Positions 1 to 6,204 of a DNA stretch of 10,625 nt are shown piece by piece. The position numbers and the translations under genes are program-made. Position 1 is the stretch's first letter. Each line of letters begins with the position of its first letter. Source of the DNA: Chloroflexota bacterium (GTDB taxonomy: Bacteria; Chloroflexota; Anaerolineae; Promineifilales; Promineifilaceae); contig CP070688.1 of the NCBI GenBank assembly GCA_020353135.1, positions 283,164 through 293,788 of the forward strand, read 5' to 3'. Under the pieces are notes generated by a model. That model was not told the origin of the DNA. It saw only the letters and a program-made list of their open reading frames with translations, and ran no database searches.

Positions 1-1040
1 GAAGATGGTGGCTGAATGCCTGCCAGGCAGTGGCAGATTTGCAACTAGAAGATCGACCGGTCTACTTTGTATCCAGCAATACCCATAGCCTCACTAATCT
101 ACTGAGCAACTTCGCCTTATCACGCGAGCGTGAGTTGGTTCGGTACATCGACGAACAAGGGAGCGCAGATCTCAAGACCGAGTATGTCGACATCCTGGAA
201 AGAAATGTACCGAGCAGCCGAGAGAATTTCTTATATTACGTGCTGAAGAAGTATGAGGCGGAGCACCCCGGTATACGCCGTGAACGGCTTCATCAGGAGC
301 GGCAATTGGGTATCCGGCGCGCCCGCAGCGAGCACGTTTTCGATGTTGAAGTGCAATATATCGAGCTTAGCCGGCTCCGGCCGGGGCGCCTGGATTCCAG
401 GTTGCGGTCCGAGGAAATCGACCTGCTTCGTGAGAGCGACGCCCTGATCATAAACATCGATTTCCCTTTGGGCATGGCGGCCTATCTTGTATTGTCGGAA
501 GTCGCTCGGAACATCGCCGCAGTGCGTGGTGTCTTCATCATGGGCAAGGCGGCTACGCTTAATGGGCGGATCGGCGACGTCATGATACCTAGCACGGTCT
601 ACGATGAGCAATCGTTGAACACTTTCTTGTTTGACAACTGCTTCTCGGCCGACGATATAGCTCCCTATCTAGTTTATGGGACAGTCATGGATAATCAGAA
701 AGCAATCAGCGCCCTCGGCACGTTCCTGCAGAACGAGAGCTATATGGATGTTATCTACCGGGAAGGCTACACGGTCATCGAGATGGAGGCCGGACCCTAT
801 CTAAGCAGCATATATGAGATGATAAGACCACAGCGTTACCCCCGTAATGAATTGGTTGATCTTCACAATGCACCCTTCCCCGTGGGAATCTTGCATTACG
901 CCTCTGACACGCCATTCAGCAAAGGAAAGAATCTCGGGTCGAAGAATCTATCGTATTTCGGCATGGATCCGACATACGCCACAATGACGGCGATCCTGCG
1001 AAAAATCCTCATGGCAGAAACGGCCGATCGGGTTAGCTAG
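1..1040 (+). CDS. DUF6909-like protein with a nucleoside-phosphorylase-like C-terminal half (5' partial)
   Basis: The frame is open from base 3 with no stop, and the residues before the first possible start (GTG at 30) read RWWLNACQAVADL. They look like part of the protein, so the gene very probably begins outside the window. It ends with TAG at 1038-1040. The C-terminal half looks like the nucleoside phosphorylase / MTA-SAH nucleosidase fold. It has a hydrophobic strand plus GKAATLNGRIGDVMIP (about 543-590), an EMEAG motif (780-794) like the ribose-binding EME of that superfamily, and an ASD motif (Asp at 906-908) like the catalytic Asp loop. The Glu-Asp spacing is about 40 residues against roughly 23 in E. 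coli MTA/SAH nucleosidase, so the protein is divergent and its substrate cannot be named. The tail NLSYFGMDPTYAT resembles a family I remember as DUF6909, a recollection not checked. There is no signal peptide or membrane segment in the visible part. The peptidase gene follows after 57 bp on the same strand, so co-transcription is possible. Confidence 0.72.
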   Translation, partial: RWWLNACQAVADLQLEDRPVYFVSSNTHSLTNLLSNFALSRERELVRYIDEQGSADLKTEYVDILERNVPSSRENFLYYVLKKYEAEHPGIRRERLHQERQLGIRRARSEHVFDVEVQYIELSRLRPGRLDSRLRSEEIDLLRESDALIINIDFPLGMAAYLVLSEVARNIAAVRGVFIMGKAATLNGRIGDVMIPSTVYDEQSLNTFLFDNCFSADDIAPYLVYGTVMDNQKAISALGTFLQNESYMDVIYREGYTVIEMEAGPYLSSIYEMIRPQRYPRNELVDLHNAPFPVGILHYASDTPFSKGKNLGSKNLSYFGMDPTYATMTAILRKILMAETADRVS

Positions 1041-1097
1041 AGAACTTGAGAGGCGAAGAGTGGCCTATCGTGGTCCGTTAAGACATGGAGCTTAGAG

Positions 1098-2195
1098 ATG
1101 CCGAAATCCAAGAACGACATTTACCGTCAGCGCTTGCAGGCCATTCGCGCTGAATTGCCCAACCAAACCATCGACGGCCTACTCATAGGCAGTGCTTTAA
1201 ACCGTCGCTGGCTTAGTGGCTTCACCGGCACGGCCGGATGGTTGCTTATTACCGAAGACAAGGCCCTGCTTGGCACTGATTTTCGTTATTGGGCCCAGGC
1301 AAGGATGCAGGCGCCAGATTTCGAACTAGTCGATTTCAGGGACTCCAGGGTCGAAGCATGGCCCGGCTTCCTGCACTTCAGAGAGCCAACAAGAATTGGC
1401 GTTGAGGCTCGCCACCTGTCACTCCACCTATTCGACATCCTGCAGAGTGTACCGAACATAACCTTCGTAAAATTAAGCCAGTCATTGGAATTCCTGCGCG
1501 AAGTGAAAACGAAACACGAGTTGGCGGCAATCAAGGCGGCGGCGGCGATCACTGACCAAGTGATGGCTGGAGTCAGTCATATTTCGCGGATTGGCATGAG
1601 CGAGAAGCAATTGGCATGGGAGTTGGAGCGGCGCATGCGTGAGGCTGGCGCATCGGGCATGGCTTTCCCGGTGATCGTCGCCTCTGGGCCGAATGGCGCC
1701 ATGGCCCACCACCAGCCAGGAGAGCGCAAGTTGCAGGAAGGGGATCCCATCATCGTCGACATGGGTGCCGAGATGGATGGCTATGCTAGCGACCTAACGC
1801 GGACTTTCTACATGGGACCAGAGCCAGATTCTAAGTTTCGCGAAATCTATGAACTGGTCGACCGGGCCCAAAAGGCGGCGCTAGATGGCCTGCGTGCAGG
1901 TGTCACCGGCAAGGAGGTAGACTCGCTGGCAAGAGACACCATCAGTTCCGGCGGGTACGCTAAAGAGTTTGGGCATTCCCTGGGTCATGGCATTGGCCTG
2001 GCCGTTCATGAAGGTCCCAGCTTATCGCAGACGTTTGGCGACCGGCCTCTTTCGGCCGAGTCGGTTGTGACAGTTGAACCTGGAATCTACTTGCCTGGTT
2101 GGGGCGGTGTGCGCATAGAGGACGTGGTGCGCATTACCATGGCAGGCTCGGAAAGCATAAGCCAGTGTCCAAAGGCACCGGCGATTGAGAGCTGA
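1098..2195 (+). CDS. M24 family Xaa-Pro peptidase (aminopeptidase P / prolidase type)
   Basis: A cytoplasmic metallopeptidase of 365 residues, expected to cleave next to proline (X-Pro dipeptides or N-terminal X-Pro bonds). Residues about 8-135 form the creatinase-like N-terminal domain and about 137-350 the pita-bread catalytic domain. All five metal ligands are visible: Asp221 and Asp232 in VDMGAEMDGYASD, His297 in GHSLGHGIGL, Glu327 in VTVEPGIY and Glu341 in VRIEDVV. The supporting histidines His204 (AMAHHQPG), His293 and His304 (VHE) are also present, so it should be active. The ATG at 1098 has GGAG at 1087-1090, seven bases upstream, which supports this start. Length is normal for short PepQ/YpdF-like members. 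Motifs alone do not separate aminopeptidase P from prolidase, so no symbol is given. It may share a transcript with the gene before it. It converges on the glycosyltransferase gene at 2235, with 39 bp between the ends and no clear terminator. Confidence 0.93.
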   Translation: MPKSKNDIYRQRLQAIRAELPNQTIDGLLIGSALNRRWLSGFTGTAGWLLITEDKALLGTDFRYWAQARMQAPDFELVDFRDSRVEAWPGFLHFREPTRIGVEARHLSLHLFDILQSVPNITFVKLSQSLEFLREVKTKHELAAIKAAAAITDQVMAGVSHISRIGMSEKQLAWELERRMREAGASGMAFPVIVASGPNGAMAHHQPGERKLQEGDPIIVDMGAEMDGYASDLTRTFYMGPEPDSKFREIYELVDRAQKAALDGLRAGVTGKEVDSLARDTISSGGYAKEFGHSLGHGIGLAVHEGPSLSQTFGDRPLSAESVVTVEPGIYLPGWGGVRIEDVVRITMAGSESISQCPKAPAIES

Positions 2196-2234
2196 TTCGG
2201 TTTCCAGCGTCGTGGAGCGAGCCAGGGTCGGCAG

Positions 2235-3488
2235 CTATCGACTGGCCAGCTCCCGCTCAGCTAATAGCTCCTCGTAGATCTCGATGAAACGCGGAGTGAC
2301 GCGCCGCCAGTCATATTGGAGAGCGAAGCGTTGGGCTTGCTCGCCAAGCCCCAGCCTTCGGTCCCGGTCGTCCAACAGCTCTAGTATTGCGGCGGCAAAA
2401 TCTTCTGGCTCCTCGGCAATCAATAATTGTTCCCCTGAGCGTACTGAGAAGCCTTCCGCCCCGACGGCTGTGCTGATGATGGCTAGGCCGCTGGCCATCG
2501 CCTCAATTAGTTTCAGCCTTGTTCCACTGCCGACCCTGAAGGGCATGATAAAAAGACGGCTTCTTTGAAAATAGGGTTGGATCCTTTCGACCCGGCCGGT
2601 GATCGTCACGCCTTCTTGCCTGGCGATTGACTGCAGTCTCGAATGCGGCTCCCGGCCGACGACAGCCCATGAAACATTCGGCCGCTCTTGACGTACCCGG
2701 GGCCAAATTGCGTCGGCAAACCAGAGCACGGCATCCACATTCGGCCGGTAGTCCATCTTGCCAACGAAGAGTAGGTCGATATCTTTTGGCATCGCTTCGT
2801 CCGGTGCGTAATCGGCCACGTCAATGCTGTTTGGAATCACCGATATCGGCGATTTTAGGCCGAGTTTTTCAATCAGGCGTCGATCTTCCTCGCTTACGGC
2901 GACCACGTGATCAGCGCTGTTGCAGGCCCATCTTTCGTAGCGCTGCAGGCGGGGCGTCTGAATCCGCGAATAGGTGGCGGCCGGCCAACGACCGGGATGG
3001 TCGCGATCGGCCAGATAAGCGCGCCGCTGAAGCTCGTATTCGGCGTTGTGATCATCGAATAGAATCCGTAAATCGGGGCAAATTGACCGCGCATGGTTGA
3101 TGCAGTAGGCCATCTCAATGCCTTCAACTTGCAGCACATCAAATGGAGGCCGCGCTCCATTGGCATCCTCCCCACCCGCTTTGAGTTTCTTCGTCAATGC
3201 GTCTACGAAGCCAGCGCTTTGAAGGCGATGGGCCATGTCGGGCCGGGAGTCGCTGAGCATCCTGCGCACTCGAGTCGCCATGCTGCGCTCCGGCGACGGA
3301 ACTGTGATCACATCTTCACAGCCGGCAAGTTGCTCCATGGCCTCGCCCGACATCGGTGAGTTGGCGAAGCTCAGCAGGGTCACGCTGTGGTGCTCCAAGA
3401 GACCGCGCAGGATGTTAAAATTGCGCAAGCTTGTGCCTTGTTCAGGCGGGTAAGGGAGTTGAGGCGTCAAGAAAAGAATCTTGGTCAT
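2235..3488 (-). CDS. GT4-type glycosyltransferase (resembles the PEP-CTERM/EpsH-associated sugar transferases)
   Basis: A 417-residue GT-B fold enzyme expected to move a sugar from a nucleotide-sugar donor onto a lipid or polysaccharide acceptor at the inner face of the membrane. The N-terminus (MTKILFLTPQLPYPP, then EQGTSLRNFNI) is typical of GT4 enzymes such as those in the TIGR03087 group. The C-terminal Rossmann half contains LLFVGKMDYRPNVDAVLWF and the donor-site motif GSGTRLKLIEAMASG (Glu329). The first glutamate of the common EX7E motif is Ser here, which is usual in this subgroup and does not mean inactivation. No Shine-Dalgarno is visible before the ATG at 3488. The gene follows another glycosyltransferase by 33 bp and lies in the same frame, so translation probably depends on coupling to the upstream gene. 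Acceptor and product cannot be told. The two genes look like one operon transcribed leftward from the promoter near 4655-4684. Confidence 0.9.
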   Translation of the reverse strand: MTKILFLTPQLPYPPEQGTSLRNFNILRGLLEHHSVTLLSFANSPMSGEAMEQLAGCEDVITVPSPERSMATRVRRMLSDSRPDMAHRLQSAGFVDALTKKLKAGGEDANGARPPFDVLQVEGIEMAYCINHARSICPDLRILFDDHNAEYELQRRAYLADRDHPGRWPAATYSRIQTPRLQRYERWACNSADHVVAVSEEDRRLIEKLGLKSPISVIPNSIDVADYAPDEAMPKDIDLLFVGKMDYRPNVDAVLWFADAIWPRVRQERPNVSWAVVGREPHSRLQSIARQEGVTITGRVERIQPYFQRSRLFIMPFRVGSGTRLKLIEAMASGLAIISTAVGAEGFSVRSGEQLLIAEEPEDFAAAILELLDDRDRRLGLGEQAQRFALQYDWRRVTPRFIEIYEELLAERELASR

Positions 3489-3521
3489 TGCATTCAGGCT
3501 GACCGGCCATATCTCGCCGCG

Positions 3522-4646
3522 TCAATAGAGCCCATCAAGGCACTGTTCATAGATCCGCAGAGTGGCCTTGGCCGTCTTTCGCCACGTGAACTTACGAGCC
3601 TGATCATGTCCTTTGCTCACGTAGCTTTGACGCTCGTCCGGGTTATTCAGCAGCCGCCGTATAGCATCGAACCAGCCCGCGACGTCACGCGGATCAAGCT
3701 GGATACCGGCCGAGCCGACTACCTCTGGCAATGAAGAGCGGTTGCTGGCGATTACCGGGCAGCCGCAATGCATCGCTTCTAATGCCGGTAAACCGAAACC
3801 CTCATAGAAGGACGGGATGACAAGCAATCCGGCCGACGCGTAGAAATGCGCCAGTTGAGCATCCGTCAGATCCGGAATGTGGATGATCTGCCCACGGTAT
3901 TCAGACTCACCGATTGACTTTAACAGCTCGCCCGATAGCCAGCCCTTGCCGCCAGCGAGAACCAACGGCGCTTGTGTTGCTTTCTCATCTAGCAGCAAGT
4001 GATAGGCTTCGAGGACTGTCTCGACGTTCTTCCTGGGCGACAAGGTGCCGACGAAGAGAATGAAACCAGGCCCAAGCCCATAGGTATCCAGAGTTGCCTG
4101 GATCTCATCAGGGCGTGAATCTTCCGCAAAGACAGAACTGGCGGCAAGATGGACCGTGCTTACGCGTTCCGGGTCAACTGCCAACCGCTCGATGAGATCC
4201 GAACGTGTGTGGTGACTATCGGCCAGGATGTGATCAGCTTGTTGTACCGCCCATTCGATTTGACCATTGTAGTATCGACGACTCTCGGCCGTCAGAAATT
4301 CAGGATAAACTAGAAAATTGAGATCGTGGACAGTGATTACCCGGCACCTGGTTCCGAAAGCTGGCGGAATGAAATCAGGGCTATGCAAGACCTGAAGGTG
4401 GTGCGGCAGCAATTCCGCGCCCAGAGACCAGCGTTCAAATCTATGGTGGCATGGTGTCCATAGGTTAGCTCGATTGAAACTACCCATCATCCGGGTCACA
4501 TAGCTGCGGCGATCCTTTCGGCTGTGGAAGACAGTGAACTGGTGATCGCTGCCCAAGTCGGCCAGGGCCTCTATCAGGCTGATGATGTAGTTGCTGATCC
4601 CGCCTACCCGGTAGTATGGTAACCGGCTATCAATGCCGATATGCAT
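3522..4646 (-). CDS. GT4 family glycosyltransferase (mannosyltransferase-like)
   Basis: A 374-residue GT-B glycosyltransferase, first gene of a two-gene leftward operon. The N-terminus MHIGIDSRLPYYRVGGISNY has the glycine-rich acceptor-side loop of family GT4. The C-terminal donor-binding half contains ILFVGTLSPRKNVETVLEAY and the full EX7E motif in SFYEGFGLPALEAM (Glu282 and Glu290), followed by GCPVIASNRSSLPEV. GT4 members of this shape often transfer mannose or related sugars in O-antigen, exopolysaccharide or glycolipid synthesis, but the actual sugar is not shown. No signal peptide or membrane span is seen, fitting a cytoplasmic or peripheral membrane enzyme. A perfect TATAAT lies only eight bases before the ATG and no Shine-Dalgarno is present, so the mRNA may be nearly leaderless. 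It stops with TGA at 3524-3522, and the next gene is in frame with it. Confidence 0.93.
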   Translation of the reverse strand: MHIGIDSRLPYYRVGGISNYIISLIEALADLGSDHQFTVFHSRKDRRSYVTRMMGSFNRANLWTPCHHRFERWSLGAELLPHHLQVLHSPDFIPPAFGTRCRVITVHDLNFLVYPEFLTAESRRYYNGQIEWAVQQADHILADSHHTRSDLIERLAVDPERVSTVHLAASSVFAEDSRPDEIQATLDTYGLGPGFILFVGTLSPRKNVETVLEAYHLLLDEKATQAPLVLAGGKGWLSGELLKSIGESEYRGQIIHIPDLTDAQLAHFYASAGLLVIPSFYEGFGLPALEAMHCGCPVIASNRSSLPEVVGSAGIQLDPRDVAGWFDAIRRLLNNPDERQSYVSKGHDQARKFTWRKTAKATLRIYEQCLDGLY

Positions 4647-4654
4647 GACGCAGG

Positions 4655-4684
4655 ATTATATGCCTGGCGCCGTTGGTCAGGCAA
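4655..4684 (-). promoter_or_regulatory. Promoter of the glycosyltransferase operon, near-leaderless
   Basis: Read on the minus strand, TTGCCT (4684-4679), an 18-bp spacer and a perfect TATAAT (4660-4655) form a sigma-70-type promoter. The last base of the -10 is only eight bases before the ATG at 4646. A usual start point about seven bases past the -10 would fall near 4648, leaving a leader of about two bases with no room for a Shine-Dalgarno. The -10 match is exact and the -35 matches only in its first three bases. The arrangement is read from sequence alone. Confidence 0.6.
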
Positions 4685-4711
4685 TGTACAGTGCGAAGAT
4701 CCGGCCAGTAA

Positions 4712-4727
4712 ATGCACCATAGTGCAT
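4712..4727. promoter_or_regulatory. Perfect inverted repeat, candidate operator
   Basis: ATGCAC, a four-base spacer CATA and GTGCAT form a perfect 6+6 palindrome. It lies about 30 bp beyond the -35 of the leftward promoter and about 100 bp ahead of the rightward -10, so one bound dimeric regulator could act on either side. No regulator gene is in the window. A 6-bp inverted repeat can arise by chance, so the role is a guess. Confidence 0.3.
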
Positions 4728-4808
4728 CTTACCTTTCATTAGTTGTATGTTCGGACTGGAAACTCGCAGGTGACTTGATGGCCGGAAAGGACATGCTGGG
4801 CGCTTTTC

Positions 4809-4843
4809 GCCTGAGACAAGCGACTTGGCTATAATGCTCAGGC
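4809..4843 (+). promoter_or_regulatory. Candidate promoter of the coiled-coil/selB operon, -10 inside an inverted repeat
   Basis: A perfect TATAAT stands at 4830-4835. The -35 is poor: TTCGCC at 4806-4811 with an 18-bp spacer is the best I see. The -10 is enclosed by a 7-bp inverted repeat, GCCTGAG at 4809-4815 and CTCAGGC at 4837-4843, with 21 bp between arms. A repressor bound across both arms would cover the promoter. Transcription would start near 4842 and give a leader of about 115 nt before the ATG at 4957. A weak -35 with a good -10 often goes with activator control, but that is only inference. Confidence 0.4.
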
Positions 4844-4956
4844 TCAGAGGAAGGCCGCAGATCATCTCGTTTCCTGCAGCTGGATGAATGGCTGCCTACC
4901 AGAACGAGCCGCGCCGGATCTCGTAGAGAGGCTCATGGCCGATAGGAGAGTGTGAA

Positions 4957-6204
4957 ATGGCCAGAAACACAACAAAAGGAAATGGCGAAACCGAAGAATT
5001 GCGCAGTCGCGTGGATTGGCTGGACGAGGAACGCCTGAAAGCTACCCGCCGCATGGTTCAGTTGGAGCAACGACTGACAGCCTGGGAAAGGGAACTTGAA
5101 TCGCGAGAGAAGCGGCTGAAGGAACTCGAGGTTAAGCTGAGCAAGGCCAGCGGGCAGATCGCCCTGGCGGCGCAGGCCGACACGCAGTTAGTCCAGTTCA
5201 AGGACGAAATGGTCAAAATGATTGAGCAATACGACAAGCGCCGTATTGAAGGAGATGAGGAGCTTGAAAGATTGCGGCGAGTTGAGCAAGATGTTCACCA
5301 GCGCGAGATAGCCGATGTCCGAAAGACCATTACGCCGATTGAACGTCTCGTCGAGGAAATGGAACATCGCAAAGCGGAGGAAGAGCGGCTCGCTAAGCTT
5401 GTTGGGAGCGTTCAAAATCGCGAACGTGCATTGGCCGGAGAAGTAGAGACGTGGCAACAGGCGCTGAAATTCGTGGAAGAGTCTGAGCAGACTAATGCAT
5501 CTTCCATTGCGGAAAGCCAGGGATCGCTGCTTGAGAACAGCAAGAAGATTGAATCGATCAACACAAGGCTCGACATCACGAACCATAGCCTGACACGACT
5601 GCAAAGCAGCGTACAGGAACTTACTGACACAGGTGCCGAACTGCGCCAGCAAATGAAGTCCTGGGGAGACCAGGTCCAGATGGGCGAGCTTCAACGCAAT
5701 AAGCAGTTGGAGGAAAGGCAGTCGGTGCTGGACAGCATGCAGGAGCAGATGGAGCGTTATGCGACCGAGTGGATCAAGTTCGCAACCCAGTACAAAGAGG
5801 CGAAGTCAGCGGTGCAAGCCATGGTGGACTGGCAGCAGCAGATGGAGCAACAGCAGCGTGAGGCCTCCGAGCTTGCCCGCGTCGAGGCCGGCCAAATGCG
5901 TTCGCGCTGGGATGCGTTCTTACTGGACAATGACAAGCGCTGGAAGAATCATGAGGTAGAGAACGACCAGCGTTGGTCCGGGGCTGAACGCCGCGAGAGG
6001 CAGATCTTTGAACAACTTCACGAGTTGTCAGAGAGCTTACAGACCCTGGAGTCAGACAAAGATACTTTGTGGCGCATTCAACACGCTCAAGCGGACGCCA
6101 TGAAGAAGTGGCCGCGAATCTGGCTGGAAGAAGTGGAAAAAGCTATCGCTCACAATCCTGACAGCCGGCGGCAGCCGGCGCTGGTACCGGTACGAGAAGA
6201 GTAA
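4957..6204 (+). CDS. Long coiled-coil protein of unknown function, coupled to selB
   Basis: I do not recognise this 415-residue protein. It is almost wholly helical and charged, rich in Glu, Gln, Arg and Lys, with no signal peptide or membrane span, so it is probably cytoplasmic. Heptad-like coils run over about residues 12-75, 85-175 and 190-310. It is rich in tryptophan (about a dozen) for a coiled coil. Trp318, Trp329, Trp340 and Phe351 lie exactly 11 residues apart, with DNDKRW and ENDQRW repeats. A short Gln-rich stretch (QQQMEQQQ) starts just after Trp292. The tail turns basic and proline-containing. The ATG at 4957 has AGGAG at 4944-4948, a strong ribosome site with an eight-base gap, so the start is well supported. 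Its TAA overlaps the ATG of selB by one base (TAATG), implying shared transcription and reinitiation. A structural or scaffold role is a guess; homology to SMC- or KfrA-like proteins would reflect coil composition only. Confidence 0.85.
   Translation: MARNTTKGNGETEELRSRVDWLDEERLKATRRMVQLEQRLTAWERELESREKRLKELEVKLSKASGQIALAAQADTQLVQFKDEMVKMIEQYDKRRIEGDEELERLRRVEQDVHQREIADVRKTITPIERLVEEMEHRKAEEERLAKLVGSVQNRERALAGEVETWQQALKFVEESEQTNASSIAESQGSLLENSKKIESINTRLDITNHSLTRLQSSVQELTDTGAELRQQMKSWGDQVQMGELQRNKQLEERQSVLDSMQEQMERYATEWIKFATQYKEAKSAVQAMVDWQQQMEQQQREASELARVEAGQMRSRWDAFLLDNDKRWKNHEVENDQRWSGAERRERQIFEQLHELSESLQTLESDKDTLWRIQHAQADAMKKWPRIWLEEVEKAIAHNPDSRRQPALVPVREE
5905..6003 (+). repeat. Three 11-residue (hendecad) repeats inside the coiled-coil protein
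   Basis: Three consecutive 33-bp units encode RWDAFLLDNDK, RWKNHEVENDQ and RWSGAERRERQ. Each opens with Arg-Trp, and the first two end with similar Asn-Asp-X residues. The next position in phase (residue 351) is Phe. DNA identity between the units is limited mostly to the codons for Arg-Trp and the Asn-Asp core, so the repeat is kept at protein level and is not a recent DNA duplication. Confidence 0.7.

Larger units (their letters stand above)
4647..4956. other. Divergent intergenic region between two operons
   Basis: This 310-bp stretch separates the leftward glycosyltransferase pair from the rightward coiled-coil/selB unit. It contains a promoter-like element on each strand (minus 4684-4655, plus near 4830-4835), a perfect hyphenated palindrome at 4712-4727, and a 7-bp inverted repeat around the plus-strand -10 (4809-4815 and 4837-4843). 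I found no convincing small gene. A 62-codon frame on the minus strand (4865-4677) and an 18-codon frame on the plus strand (4778-4834) have no coding signs, and the latter runs over the promoter. No tRNA-like or riboswitch-like fold was recognised, although the plus-strand leader would be about 115 nt. Confidence 0.6.

Noticed and set aside
2196..2234. Terminator between the convergent peptidase and glycosyltransferase genes
   Set aside because: Only short GCTG/CAGC pairings, no stable stem and no T run.
2193..2258. Possible selenocysteine readthrough at the TGA ending the M24 peptidase
   Set aside because: The extension (FGFQRRGASQG and so on) is short and unlike the family, and M24 enzymes do not use selenocysteine there.
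2627..3100. 157-codon plus-strand frame opposite the glycosyltransferase
   Set aside because: Arg/Pro-rich composition typical of an antisense shadow in GC-rich coding DNA; the minus strand holds a complete enzyme.
4677..4865. 62-codon minus-strand frame in the divergent intergenic region
   Set aside because: No good ribosome site, it overlaps both promoter-like elements and the palindromes, and the product has no recognisable features.
5188..5694. 168-codon open frame on the minus strand inside the coiled-coil gene
   Set aside because: It is antisense to a gene with a strong ribosome site and clear coil periodicity; the product is Leu/Phe-rich and looks like the mirror of Glu/Lys codons, with no recognisable domain.
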